A stretch of DNA of 64,000 bases from Heterocephalus glaber (taxonomy: Eukaryota > Chordata > Mammalia > Rodentia > Bathyergidae), in the NCBI RefSeq assembly GCF_000247695.1, contig NW_004624781.1:8335515-8399514 (forward strand), read 5' to 3'. The stretch's first letter is position 1, and every line of letters starts with the position of its first letter. Under the pieces are notes generated by a model that worked only from the letters and a program-made list of their open reading frames with translations, searched no databases and had not been told where the DNA came from. The translations under genes and the position numbers were made by a program. Below are positions 57,101 through 61,900 of the stretch, piece after piece.

Positions 57101-58990
57101 CCCACCCCCCAAAAAAGAAGCCTCTGAAAATCAAGGTTAAGAGGAAACAGGTGAGACTGTTGAGATATTGGTGCTCCTGTGAGATTTAATTTACCCCTTG
57201 AAATATTAATTGCTGCACATTCAACTTGGAAAATGTCCATTTCTAATACATATGTACAGTTACCTCCTGGCACTTGACTGCTCTGAAACTCTCATCCAAC
57301 ATGGTCTTTGGCACATTTTGATGAGAAAGAAAATTTTGTGCCGTACTCATCACATCTCCTGGAACCAATTAACAATGAGTACCAAGCTATCACTGTACCA
57401 AAAACCAGTCTTTTTTTTTTCCCTTGAATTCTTCCCCAAGGTTTCCGTTGAGGACTGTTTTAATCAGAAGTATTGATCATTTTTATTTAAAAGAATATAT
57501 TCAGCTTCTTAATACATTTCACACTTTGATTACTAACTGTATTTATACCCATTAATAGTAGTCCATTAATTTGGATAAATTCTAAATGTCATTAATATAG
57601 TCAGAGAAGAAATTTTAAGACCTCTTGAGAAACTCCTGTGTTCAAAATTTCCAAGTTTAATTTATTCAGATTTGGCTAAAGCTTATCAGCATCTGCATAA
57701 GTGTTTATTTCTGCATTCCAAGAAACATCATGTTTCTGATGAGGTTATTGGATGTAGTAATCCTAAAGGGTCTTAACTGAACGGGATTCTTAGCCTCAGT
57801 GAAGAACTTATGGTTATGGGAAGTGACAGCGTTCTTTATTTCTATATGAGTATTCCTGGCTTTAAACCTGGAAGGATTAGGCAAGAGACTTACAGATAGT
57901 TTTCACAGAAAAGCTCTTTTTCCCCTGAGTCCAGCAAGTGTAAGCTACACTTCCAACTTCATTCTCTTCCATTATCTGACATCTTTGACTCCTTCTCTGC
58001 CTTCTGCCCCTCATATCCTCACTTCCCCCTTGTCCCTTCCCCAGAGAGAACATACCTCTTGCTCCATCCTTGCATATCCCTCTTTACCCACCTCTGATTG
58101 CCTAAGCAAAGTCCAAAGACTACAGGAGGAGGGGATGCCTGGCTCAGGGAGGTGCTGGGCTGTCTGCTCCCTAGGAGGCAGCACGTGGAGGGCCATGAAG
58201 GAGACCTGGGCCTCTGCCCTAAACAGGACCCATTCTGGAGCCATCTAGCACAGCAGCACTGCTCTGAAACCTCCCAAGTATGAGCTCCTGGACTGGGATT
58301 TTGATCCCTCTAGATGAAAAGGGAGCTGTGCTGGTGTAAGGAGATGGGGTTCACTGTTCCTGTGTGAATTGGGGCTTCTCCTGTGTACTTCAGGTATTGG
58401 TCCAGGGCAGGAATGGGGGTAGAGAGAATCAGTCTGCTCATTGGTACCATCTTGAGATCCTCCCAGAGTTCTAAACTTTCTGTGTTTGCCTTAGATTAGC
58501 TTCACTTCCCTCTGGCTAGTGAGGTGTACTAAATGATTTGTCCTTGGTATCAAGGAGCAGAAGATAAAGTGCTACTCTTGTGCAGCTCTGAGGACCCCCA
58601 GCCTTGGTTCAAGACAAAGATGAAGCATCTGGGTTGCTTATTAGACTGGGAAGTAAGCCCTCTTCATCCTCCTTCCAGAAATGCCTTGCAGCCAGGCATA
58701 GCCCACAGCATTTTGATAATTAGGTTGGGCAGCTGCACATTGAAATTAAGCAGCTGGTTCCCTTAGCTTTCCTGGCAGATGATTCTCGCTGCCTCAGTGT
58801 GTGCACTGTTGATGGTGGGCAGCCCTGAGGGTGGGTACCAGGGGGAAGTCCCACTCCCTGCAGTAAGCAGGAGGAGTCAAGAGGTCTGCCAGAAGCTGTA
58901 GGCCTCTAGCACTGACAGTGTTCCTTGTGCTGCAGGTGCTGCTGTTTCTTTAAGAGGAAAAGGAAGAAGAACGCTCAGCGCCACAAGTGA
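14308..58990 (+). CDS. CSNK1G1: Casein kinase 1 gamma 1, 3' portion of gene (multi-exon)
   Basis: Constitutive exons are 14308-14459, 16810-17044, 23136-23221, 25524-25608, 25874-26022, 26726-26833, 47533-47639 and 58936-58990; optional exons are 37696-37806 and 54728-54751. Phases match at every junction and all introns are GT/AG. The product is a Ser/Thr kinase of the CK1 family that acts at the plasma membrane and phosphorylates acidic or primed substrates, including the Wnt co-receptor LRP6 (family knowledge). Visible motifs are the hinge [12 protein letters not shown], catalytic [43 protein letters not shown] and GSLPWQGLK, and the C-terminal [11 protein letters not shown] palmitoylation/polybasic anchor. 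The tail exon and KRKRKK ending fit gamma 1 better than gamma 2 or 3. Counting back from a 422-residue protein, the window encodes about residue 98 to the end. The promoter and exons for the Gly loop and catalytic Lys lie upstream of the window. Confidence 0.96.
14569..14656 (-). repeat. ID-like SINE
   Basis: Antisense copy about 110 bases after the donor of exon 14308-14459; attagttctt flanks it. Confidence 0.92.
14990..15703 (+). mobile_element. L1 3' end, 714 bp, with 14-bp target-site duplication
   Basis: Starts in the [19 protein letters not shown] region of ORF2 and ends in an A-rich tail. Direct repeats taaagttgtttgat flank it (14976-14989 and 15704-15717). It is a severely 5'-truncated copy. 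Confidence 0.92.
16043..16150 (+). repeat. Possible MIR
   Basis: ctgctactgactagctgtct and cttctctgggcctcactttt follow the MIR core order; diverged. Confidence 0.4.
16438..16560 (+). repeat. B1-like SINE monomer, diverged
   Basis: aacaccagctacttggaag, gagttcaggatcatcc, ending ctggtctcaaac. Confidence 0.7.
16566..16735 (+). repeat. B1 SINE with A-rich tail
   Basis: gtggtagtgcacacctgtaa to accctgtctcaaaa, followed by a long A/CA-rich tail 75 bases upstream of exon 16810. Confidence 0.9.
16810..17044 (+). CDS. CSNK1G1: CSNK1G1 exon: catalytic loop, DFG and activation loop
   Basis: The acceptor is ctcttctag. The donor gtgtgt is weaker than those of the neighbouring exons. The 235 nt encode 78 codons plus one base, from [10 protein letters not shown] to INTHLGR. 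The catalytic Asp of YRDVKPEN falls at about residue 164 and the DFG Asp at about 187, both intact. The activation segment TGTARYMS is intact. The stretch just before it reads [14 protein letters not shown], where the family normally has Pro at both Ala positions and Arg-Glu-His in place of Lys-Glu-Asn, so this exon carries most of the unusual substitutions. Confidence 0.96.
18062..18215 (+). repeat. MIR
   Basis: tctgccacctatcattgtca, cttatctataaaataaagat, and gatatgtaaaagcacc match MIR order. Confidence 0.55.
18836..19030 (+). repeat. B1-dID composite SINE
   Basis: B1 half (caatcccagcactctgggag) followed by ID half (gttgcagatgtcacttagtg to ccccagtacc). Confidence 0.85.
19065..19205 (+). repeat. 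MIR
   Basis: ctcagttatctcatctataa, aatgagaatgataatagttc and a ggataatatgaag end. Confidence 0.55.
19304..19420 (-). repeat. B1 SINE
   Basis: Antisense: atccaggctggcctcaaact to gccaccatgcctggc. Confidence 0.88.
20061..20155 (+). repeat. ID-like SINE (GGCAC subfamily)
   Basis: ccagggatttagctcagtgg, caatccccagtac and an A-rich tail. Confidence 0.92.
20290..20440 (-). repeat. MIR, antisense
   Basis: tttttagatgacgaaactaa followed by ggccccaagcagtgacttgg. Confidence 0.45.
20912..21031 (-). repeat. ID-like SINE with AT-rich tail
   Basis: Antisense copy; acatgtaatatt flanks it and the tail is TATT-rich. Confidence 0.92.
21098..21202 (-). repeat. ID-like SINE
   Basis: Antisense copy with a 24-T tract; tgatctccctttt flanks it. 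Confidence 0.93.
21243..21436 (+). repeat. B1-dID composite SINE
   Basis: B1 half, a (CATA)n linker, then ID half (gctggacatgtaactcagtg). Confidence 0.8.
21530..21614 (-). repeat. ID-like SINE
   Basis: Antisense copy; ctttttctttgtttt flanks it. Confidence 0.92.
21643..21810 (+). repeat. B1 SINE with internal duplication and (GAAT)n tail
   Basis: Two gccagcctg units separated by tgagttcaag; the tail is an expanded GAAT repeat (21782-21808). Confidence 0.92.
22135..22216 (+). repeat. Older ID SINE
   Basis: gggctgggctatggtttt head and cagttcccagtacc end, then A/C-rich low complexity. Confidence 0.8.
23136..23221 (+). CDS. CSNK1G1: CSNK1G1 exon: [11 protein letters not shown], alpha-F region
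   Basis: The 86-nt exon lies between ttcccttttag and gtatcc. Two bases complete the Glu codon, followed by [14 protein letters not shown] and a [14 protein letters not shown] end. The Asp in SRRDD and the SLPWQG motif are CK1 hallmarks of the C-lobe core. Leu stands where Met is usual (MFMYF). Confidence 0.95.
23960..24018 (+). repeat. B1 SINE 3'-end fragment
   Basis: Only gcctgggctacatagcaaga and the tail remain; 20 A run directly into the 24 T of the next SINE. Confidence 0.8.
24019..24126 (-). repeat. ID-like SINE
   Basis: Antisense, 24-T tract then ttggtactggggattg to aaatccccggccc. Confidence 0.93.
24142..24231 (-). repeat. ID-like SINE
   Basis: Second antisense copy 16 bases on: ttggtgctggggttcg to ctaaatccccagcccc. 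Confidence 0.93.
24712..24905 (+). repeat. B1-dID composite with (CA)n tail
   Basis: B1 half, ID half (ctggaggtatatctcagt), then a 30-base CA microsatellite in the tail. Confidence 0.85.
25524..25608 (+). CDS. CSNK1G1: CSNK1G1 exon: C-lobe, [15 protein letters not shown]
   Basis: The 85-nt exon has acceptor ttttctacag and donor gtaaga. It reads [15 protein letters not shown] and then [13 protein letters not shown], plus the first base of a Glu codon. RNTPIE distinguishes gamma 1 from the RATPIE of gamma 2 and 3 as I recall them. Thr replaces Ala in IEALCEN. Confidence 0.95.
25874..26022 (+). CDS. CSNK1G1: CSNK1G1 exon: end of kinase domain
   Basis: The 149-nt exon has acceptor tcctaacag and donor gtaagt. 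It encodes [19 protein letters not shown] through [13 protein letters not shown] to AYDWVGRPI, the last helices of the CK1 fold. Leu-Lys replaces the Phe-Glu I recall in TDLFEKKG. The intron side of the donor is unusual because a SINE sits four bases in (target-site duplication 26026-26036 and 26117-26127). Confidence 0.96.
26037..26116 (-). repeat. ID-like SINE abutting a 5' splice site
   Basis: Antisense copy; duplication agtatcttctt (26026-26036, 26117-26127) begins at intron position +4 of exon 25874-26022. Confidence 0.95.
26726..26833 (+). CDS. CSNK1G1: CSNK1G1 exon: tail linker PTPVGSV...PLRNQ
   Basis: The 108-nt phase-0 exon has acceptor gtttttctag and donor gtatgt. It encodes [14 protein letters not shown], then [16 protein letters not shown] and PLRNQ. 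This hydrophilic linker follows the kinase domain. Because it ends at a codon boundary, three downstream phase-0 exons can follow it: the candidate terminal exon at 33578, the cassette at 37696, or the common exon at 47533. Confidence 0.95.
27461..27532 (+). repeat. Older ID SINE
   Basis: cctggattgtagctcagtgg, cttgcctatcatgcttgagg. Confidence 0.8.
27617..27710 (+). repeat. ID-like SINE beside the gap
   Basis: TTTCACTGCCTGGTGCGC subfamily, tail of TA repeats ending just before the N run. Confidence 0.9.
27725..27824. other. Assembly gap, 100 N
   Basis: Exactly 100 N, the usual placeholder for a gap of unknown length. It follows the A/TA-rich tail of an ID SINE, so collapsed repeat sequence may be missing. 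Confidence 0.98.
28029..28155 (+). repeat. B1 SINE (CAGAAAGCAGAGG variant)
   Basis: ctgggtgtggtggctcgcac then cactcagaaagcagaggcag; shares this variant block with the copy at 28849. Confidence 0.88.
28319..28405 (+). repeat. Older ID SINE
   Basis: ggctgggctatagctcggtg, cttgcttagcatgc, C/A-rich tail. Confidence 0.8.
28646..28731 (+). repeat. ID-like SINE
   Basis: Near-identical 14-mers (aagaacacagtagt, aagaatacagtatt) flank it. Confidence 0.9.
28749..28834 (+). repeat. ID-like SINE (GGCAC subfamily)
   Basis: ggctggggatgtagctcagt to caatccctggtacc. Confidence 0.92.
28849..28978 (+). repeat. B1 SINE (CAGAAAGCAGAGG variant)
   Basis: ctgggtgttgtagctcatac to ccctgtctcaaaaaac; third SINE of a stacked cluster. 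Confidence 0.88.
29554..29641 (+). repeat. ID-like SINE
   Basis: agaatggtggtctg / agaatagtggtctg flank a complete copy. Confidence 0.93.
29667..29747 (+). repeat. Older ID SINE
   Basis: gaggatgtagctcagtagta, cttgcctagcatgtatg, A tail. Confidence 0.85.
29765..29912 (+). repeat. B1-dID composite, diverged
   Basis: tgatctcagcactgtggaaa (B1) followed by aagggctgggtgtacagatt (ID). Confidence 0.75.
30802..30893 (+). repeat. ID-like SINE
   Basis: gccaggggtttaggtcagtg to gatccctagtaccc; caatttga flanks it. Confidence 0.9.
31338..31443 (-). repeat. B1 SINE, partial
   Basis: Antisense: ggcctcaaatttgcagcgat to accatacccagc. Confidence 0.82.
31906..32031 (-). repeat. B1-like SINE, old
   Basis: Antisense: tctcacagtgttgcccaagc to ggccacacccagc. 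Confidence 0.75.
32618..32795 (-). repeat. B1-dID composite SINE
   Basis: Antisense ID half (gtactggggattgaacgc) and B1 half (ttgctgagttgcccaggc). Confidence 0.87.
32847..32932 (+). repeat. ID-like SINE
   Basis: agtgttctgtgaa / agtattctgtgaa flank a full copy. Confidence 0.93.
33031..33128 (+). repeat. ID-like SINE, short head deletion
   Basis: cccaggattagctcagtgg lacks three head bases; ends caatccccagtacc plus A-rich tail. Confidence 0.9.
33213..33300 (+). repeat. ID-like SINE
   Basis: gggctggggatttagctcag to gatccctggtacc; agactttga flanks it. Confidence 0.93.
33578..34260 (+). CDS. Candidate alternative 3'-terminal exon of CSNK1G1
   Basis: An acceptor-like ttccatacag at 33568-33577 is followed in phase 0, the phase left by exon 26726-26833, by 40 open codons beginning [15 protein letters not shown] and ending GPLPFK, with TAA at 33698-33700. 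An AATAAA lies at 34233-34238, with a TGTA about 75 bases upstream and T/GT-rich sequence after it. The 1.1 kb from 33.3 to 34.48 kb has no SINE, against about one per 0.8 kb nearby. The resulting protein would end in PLRNQ plus 40 residues and lack the CCC anchor. A weak GT (33623) could instead make it a 45-nt internal exon. I do not recall this isoform from any species, so this is inference. Confidence 0.45.
34233..34238 (+). promoter_or_regulatory. Canonical AATAAA poly(A) signal in the candidate terminal exon
   Basis: AATAAA occurs in ctttaataaaag, about 530 bases after the TAA of the candidate terminal exon. TGTA motifs lie upstream and agtgtattgctttg downstream. A chance AATAAA in AT-rich intron is common, so its value depends on the exon being real. 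Confidence 0.4.
34480..34650 (+). repeat. B1 SINE with internal duplication
   Basis: Two ggccagcct units (34551 and 34581 regions) and an A-rich tail. Confidence 0.9.
34657..34735 (+). repeat. Older ID SINE
   Basis: gatgatgaagctcagtcata, cttagcatgcacaaggtc. Confidence 0.8.
35432..35511 (+). mobile_element. 80-bp hAT-type MITE resembling SPIN/OposCharlie ends
   Basis: The left end is cagtgatggcgagccttt; the right end, on the other strand, is cggtcgtggtgaacctatgg (11 of 16 terminal bases match). Perfect 8-bp duplications atctagaa flank it (35424-35431 and 35512-35519), the hAT signature. The same L1 position at 53370-53385 lacks it. Confidence 0.75.
35580..35645 (+). repeat. 5'-truncated ID-like SINE
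   Basis: Begins at gccgcctgctgcggaag; lacks the first 25 bases; aagtaac flanks it inside the L1 fragment. Confidence 0.85.
37696..37806 (+). CDS. CSNK1G1: CSNK1G1 alternative cassette exon, 37 codons
   Basis: The 111-nt phase-0 exon lies between a weak acceptor (cctgagcag) and donor gtactc. It encodes [16 protein letters not shown], then [21 protein letters not shown] split around position 16. The ending [12 protein letters not shown] matches what I recall of the tail of the paralogue CSNK1G3, which supports an old shared exon. Its length is divisible by three and both ends are phase 0, so skipping keeps frame; the standard 422-residue form lacks it. Inclusion lengthens the tail before VVSSTNGE. 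Confidence 0.88.
38828..38891 (+). repeat. (CT)n microsatellite
   Basis: About 60 bases of almost pure CT on the sense strand, 1.0 kb after the cassette exon. Confidence 0.97.
38983..39175 (+). repeat. B1 SINE with internal duplication, A-rich tail
   Basis: gtgtgggggtgcacacctgt, two gccagc units, atcctgtctcaaaa, then A-rich sequence. Confidence 0.92.
39676..39760 (-). repeat. ID-like SINE
   Basis: Antisense: ctaccacggatcgaattt to actgagctaaatccg. Confidence 0.88.
39898..39980 (+). repeat. ID-like SINE
   Basis: TTTCACTGCCTGCTGCGC subfamily; agagctctt flanks it. Confidence 0.93.
40022..40090 (+). repeat. Older ID SINE, internally deleted
   Basis: ggactgggagtctagttcat then gcacaaggctctgggttc; the middle is missing. 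Confidence 0.6.
40388..40545 (+). repeat. B1 SINE with internal duplication
   Basis: gctggacgtggtgacacaca to accctgtctcaaaa. Confidence 0.92.
40682..40762 (+). repeat. ID-like SINE
   Basis: TTTCGCCACCTGCTGCGC subfamily; aggagaaatgg flanks it. Confidence 0.93.
41047..41236 (+). repeat. B1-dID composite SINE
   Basis: B1 half then ID half (atggggctgtagctcagtgg to caatccccaatgcc). Confidence 0.88.
41266..41366 (-). repeat. ID-like SINE, first of two at one target
   Basis: Antisense TTTCGCTGCCTGCTGCGC copy between tgaatgtag at 41257 and 41367. Confidence 0.93.
41376..41450 (-). repeat. ID-like SINE, second at the same target, truncated
   Basis: Antisense, (TTG)n tail, lacks its head; bounded by tgaatgtag at 41367 and 41451. 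Confidence 0.88.
41840..41930 (+). repeat. ID-like SINE
   Basis: gggctggggatttagttcag to caatccctggtatc; TA-rich tail, ttatgaaa flanks. Confidence 0.92.
42431..42622 (-). repeat. B1-dID composite SINE, diverged
   Basis: Antisense ID half (ggtgctccagactcaaccc) then B1 half ending ctacacctggc. Confidence 0.82.
42640..42733 (-). repeat. ID-like SINE
   Basis: Antisense copy; aaacaacaatttta flanks it. Confidence 0.93.
43052..43151 (-). repeat. ID-like SINE
   Basis: Antisense TTTTGTTGCCTGCTGCGC copy with a long T tract; ttgtaa-ctctt flanks it. Confidence 0.93.
43853..44029 (-). repeat. B1-dID composite SINE
   Basis: Antisense ID half ending ctgcatccccagccc, B1 half ending agacccagc. Confidence 0.87.
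44253..44345 (+). repeat. B1-like SINE, diverged
   Basis: gctgagcacactggcacaca, acagcctgggcagcat. Confidence 0.65.
44365..44552 (+). mobile_element. Palindromic DNA-transposon MITE (mariner/Tigger-like)
   Basis: It starts cagtggtgccttggttta after a TA. The 80-base arms 44371-44450 and 44472-44551 are inverted repeats without gaps, roughly three quarters identical, with mostly transition mismatches and a 21-base loop. The right terminus has lost its last bases. Family assignment is tentative. Confidence 0.65.
45165..45345 (+). repeat. B1-dID composite SINE
   Basis: catgtaatcccagctacaca (B1), gtctgggatgtcgctcaaa (ID). Confidence 0.8.
45637..45830 (-). repeat. B1-dID composite with (TG)n
   Basis: TG microsatellite, then antisense ID half and B1 half ending ctgtgtccagc. 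Confidence 0.87.
45850..46235 (-). repeat. Old B1-dID split by two young ID insertions
   Basis: ID half 45850-45890, B1 half 46118-46235; young antisense IDs at 45938-46009 and 46030-46113 lie between, with ccagcccttttaattt duplicated around the second. Confidence 0.85.
46760..46937 (-). repeat. B1-dID composite SINE, diverged
   Basis: Antisense: gttctgaggattgacccaga, then ctctctaagttgcccgggct. Confidence 0.82.
47150..47290 (+). repeat. Possible MIR
   Basis: catccataaaaagaaagtaa, gtgtttttgtgaggattaaa, gaatgccttacacag. Confidence 0.45.
47533..47639 (+). CDS. CSNK1G1: CSNK1G1 exon: acidic tail [10 protein letters not shown]...VEEA
   Basis: The 107-nt exon has acceptor ctgtttcag and donor gtacgt. 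It reads [19 protein letters not shown] and then [16 protein letters not shown], ending with two bases (AA) of the next codon. DDPTGAHS identifies gamma 1. The third base of the split codon comes from whichever exon follows: G from the last exon gives Lys, C from the microexon gives Asn. Confidence 0.96.
48073..48119 (+). repeat. (CT)n microsatellite
   Basis: About 40 bases of CT on the sense strand, 430 bases after exon 47533-47639. Confidence 0.96.
48968..49148 (+). mobile_element. MER5/Charlie-like hAT fragment
   Basis: It begins cagtggtcctgccctgtggg, has the tggagtcacctgggcatgtt segment and ends ttgggaaccac, the layout of old mammalian MER5-type nonautonomous hAT elements. A run of A interrupts it. 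Confidence 0.5.
52161..52246 (+). repeat. ID-like SINE in L1
   Basis: Complete copy; aaaactacag flanks it. Confidence 0.94.
52303..52380 (+). repeat. ID-like SINE in L1 (GGCAC subfamily)
   Basis: gggctgggggtttagctcag to cagtccctggtacc; gaaaatggaaag flanks it. Confidence 0.94.
52529..52620 (+). repeat. ID-like SINE in L1
   Basis: ggccggggatttagctcagt to gatccctggcacc; poly(A) and aaaatcct flank. Confidence 0.94.
53061..53150 (-). repeat. ID-like SINE in L1
   Basis: Antisense copy between ctgggacctcatctt and ctgggacttcatctt. Confidence 0.94.
53186..53277 (+). repeat. ID-like SINE in L1
   Basis: ggggtggggatttagctcag to gatccccagtacc; aaaagcttttgcacag flanks it. Confidence 0.94.
54728..54751 (+). 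CDS. CSNK1G1: CSNK1G1 24-nt alternative microexon
   Basis: Twenty-four bases lie between a long pyrimidine tract ending ctctgtag and a perfect gtgagt donor. Spliced after 47639 and before 58936 it turns EEA-K-CCC into [15 protein letters not shown], an in-frame eight-residue insertion directly upstream of the palmitoylated cysteines. I recall a very similar insertion (CQKVLNMW) in a CSNK1G3 isoform, which makes an old conserved microexon likely. The insertion adds one more Cys. Upstream CU-rich sequence (tctctttctctcttcctg) resembles PTB-type sites. Confidence 0.82.
56535..56737 (-). repeat. B1-dID composite SINE
   Basis: Antisense ID half (acttgaacccaaggcctt) then B1 half ending gatgcccagc. 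Confidence 0.87.
56918..57117 (+). repeat. B1-dID composite SINE
   Basis: gtggcacatacctgtaatct (B1), cttgggatacagctcagtgg (ID). Last SINE before the window end. Confidence 0.87.
58936..58990 (+). CDS. CSNK1G1: CSNK1G1 last coding exon, lipid/polybasic anchor and stop
   Basis: The acceptor is ttgtgctgcag. One base completes Lys, then [17 protein letters not shown] and TGA at 58988-58990. Three adjacent Cys followed by a basic cluster are the palmitoylation and membrane-binding tail of CK1 gamma. Asn replaces the Thr I recall in KKTAQRHK. Confidence 0.96.
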
Positions 58991-61900
58991 CCAGTGCCTC
59001 CTATGAGTCCTCAGGCCCTGGGGACTCTGACTCCATTGCACCTGCAGCTCCTGCCATTTCTCATTGGAAGGAACTATTCTGTGGGGGAGGATGGAGATCC
59101 AAACCAAAAAGAAGAAAAGATAACCCCAGAAGGAGCCTTTGCGGGCAGCCAGGGCCCCGTGGCTCAGGGGCCACCCCTCCTTCCTAAGCTCTGAGCAGGT
59201 CCCAGAGCTGCTGCTCCTGCACCGCTTGCCCTGGGGCTGCCTGGTAGACTTCCTTCCCATTGTTTACAGTGAAGGTGTCATTCACGAAAACTCAAGGACT
59301 GCTACTCTCTTCCCTCCCCTTCTTTACTCCTGGTTCTCGTCCCACCCTCAGCCTCTCCAGCATAAAGGCTAGTAAGCTAAAGGTTTTGTGTGTGGAGGGG
59401 ATGCCCAGGGTGGGTACAGCCAAGAAGGTAGGAGGAAAATGGCAGACCCAGGGCAGGGCTGGAGAAGAATCTTCTTTCTCCACTTCCCTGTGTGTCTGTA
59501 GCATGGCTTTCTCTCCTCTGTGCCTGGGCAGCCTCCACGGAGGTGGCCACAGGGTCAGGTTCCTTCCTCCCTCCCTCCTGTGAATTTACACTGTAGGATG
59601 CAAGCTGTGAGAAATCTGCAGTCTACTGTCCCCATGTGGTGGCGTTCTTAGCTTTCTTGACAAGTGAGTTCCTTTTTCCAGGCAGTAGCAGGACATGCAA
59701 ATTGTTCTGAGCAAGGAAAGAAAACTGACTTTATTGCACTTTTAGTTTGTTTGTTTGTTTGTTTGTTTTTTTAAACAACATGGCAGATGCATATTGTGTC
59801 TAGTTATATTGGGGCTTTTACTTTTTTCTGTTTTGAGGGGGATGGGCCAGCCAAGCCATTCAGAGAGAACGTGGGTCCAGAGGACATTTTCCATGAAAAG
59901 AGTTTGATCGCAGCACCTAGAAGAAAAGAAGCCAAACTCTGTCATTCTGAGTGAACACTCAGGTTGGCAAAGAAACATACTTGAATTTTCATTCATCTTC
60001 TCAGCTGCTGAAGAATGTCCCTTCCAGAGCCTCTTGGCCTAATCTGCCTGCAGTCCATTAGCTCTCCAGCACATGGGTTAAGCAGCAAGCCAGACTGTGA
60101 CCAAAAGACAGCTCACCCCACAGAAGGAGATACTTAACAAAAATCGAAAATGTCTGTTTCCTCCACTGCCAGGGATTCCTGCTCAGTAAGTCATGTGACT
60201 TTCTGGTGACTTTGGCGACAAATTAGTGATGAAACAGCCACCACTACATTGCTACTAGTGGACAAAAAGCAGACAGTGAACCTGCCTTCCAACTGCCAGA
60301 GAAGCCTCAGGGTGTGGCATCATAGGGCCAGGAGAAGAAAGTCAGTGTGTCCCGTCTGCTCTAAGAGCTAAGTTGTAATATCTGGGCTGGCTTGCCTTAC
60401 CTGAAACCAGGCCCATAGCATCAGGACCTGGGGCTTCGAGAATAGGAATGTAGGATTGGTTGGTGCTGGGAAGCTCCAGGGAAAAGGAGACTTAACTGAA
60501 AGATCTGAAATTACCTTTTTAATTAGACGTAACTTGCTGATAAGATGGCCATGCATCTGAGCGTGTTTTCCCCACTATATCCAACACTCCCACCAAGGTG
60601 GCTTCACAGGACATACCACCATGAAGCGTCTTGGTTCCTCATTCACTGTTTGAAGTTAGTAATGTCTGGAGTTAATCTTCTCATGCTGCATTTTCAGTTC
60701 AAGGGGCTTTCCAAACAGTGGCTTCTCATCCTGATGTAACAGAGGAGAAAGGATCATTTACCTCAGGGGAAGAAATCTTGCATCCAAGAGCAGAGAGTTA
60801 ACTATGCAGGACCATAGCTGGCTTAGTCTGGTGGGATGGGGAGCATAGAAATGTTTGCCCATACCTTAAGGCTCTGGCCTGCCTATTGGACTGGAGGACG
60901 TGGGCGTACATTCTGGTAGGTGGCATTTCCTGACAAGTCCTGTGATGTACCTTGTATGAATCAGAAATGCCAACACTCAACATGAATTGGAATGCCAGAC
61001 TTCACCTGTTCCATGGGACCCAGTCTTGGGAAAATCATTTCACTGGCTTCAAACCTGCTTAGCTTATGTAAAGACTGCAATCTGCCATTTCTTTAAGGAA
61101 AAACTTTTCAGTGTATGAAACATGGAGTGGCAGGGTCGCACCCCTTCCCCACAAGGACTTTGACTGTTGGGGTATGCTTGCCTGCCATGGATAAAGCCCA
61201 TCACTGAAATTTACAAAGCCTCATTTGGCATATGGGCAACTCTAACTTCCTATATAGAAATTTTAACTTCTTCATCCCTGTGTAGAAAATGGCTTGCCTT
61301 TCAAGGGAGGGCAGGTGAAATGATGGCAAAACCTGGATCATCCTGGCTCACTGTACCCCACTAAGTGCCTCCCCCAACCTGCTTCCACAGAAAAGCAAAG
61401 GCAGTGGCCAGCTTGGCTGTAGGGCAGGCTGCCTTACAGCTGGGTTTGTGACTTTTTGTTTTATAATTTTTATAGGCGAGCTCTTGAGGGGTTGAACCTG
61501 AGCAGTTGGGGGGTGGCTTCCTAATGCACTATTCTCACCCTCCAACCTTCCACCCCCAACCTCTTACTAGATGTTTGGTTTTCATAGCAAAGGTGAAGAG
61601 CCCCAGGTCCCTTTAGCATGTAGGGTAATGGTGAACCTTCCAAGGCCATGGACACACTCCAAGATGGTCCCAGACCTGAGAGATTCTGTTATGGTCGTCC
61701 ACAGAATCAAGCCACCTGCCCCCTATAAAACAAAAACTGAGGACCCTGCAAGCAATTTGGCCATCAGTCCCAGCCTTGCCAGCACTTCAGGCTCCCTCAG
61801 CCCTATTGCTACTGTTGCATGTCTGTGTACCCCAGCCAGGTTCTGGGGGACAGGCACTCCTTCCAGCCTTCCACCCAGAGTCTAGTTTTTGAGCTTTCTC

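Larger units (their letters stand above)
54752..58935 (+). other. CSNK1G1: CSNK1G1 last intron
   Basis: Two B1-dID copies lie at 56535-57117. The remaining sequence (54752-56530 and 57118-58935) appears unique and SINE-free, ending in the acceptor ttgtgctgcag. Confidence 0.8.

Noticed and set aside
58011..59260. Overlapping frames on both strands around the last exon
   Set aside because: They are shadows of GC-richer UTR and intron sequence; only the 17 codons at 58936-58990 are supported.
61571..61885. 104-codon sense frame in the 3' UTR
   Set aside because: Low-complexity Pro/Ser-rich text without a known domain, far from the stop codon, with no sign of translation.
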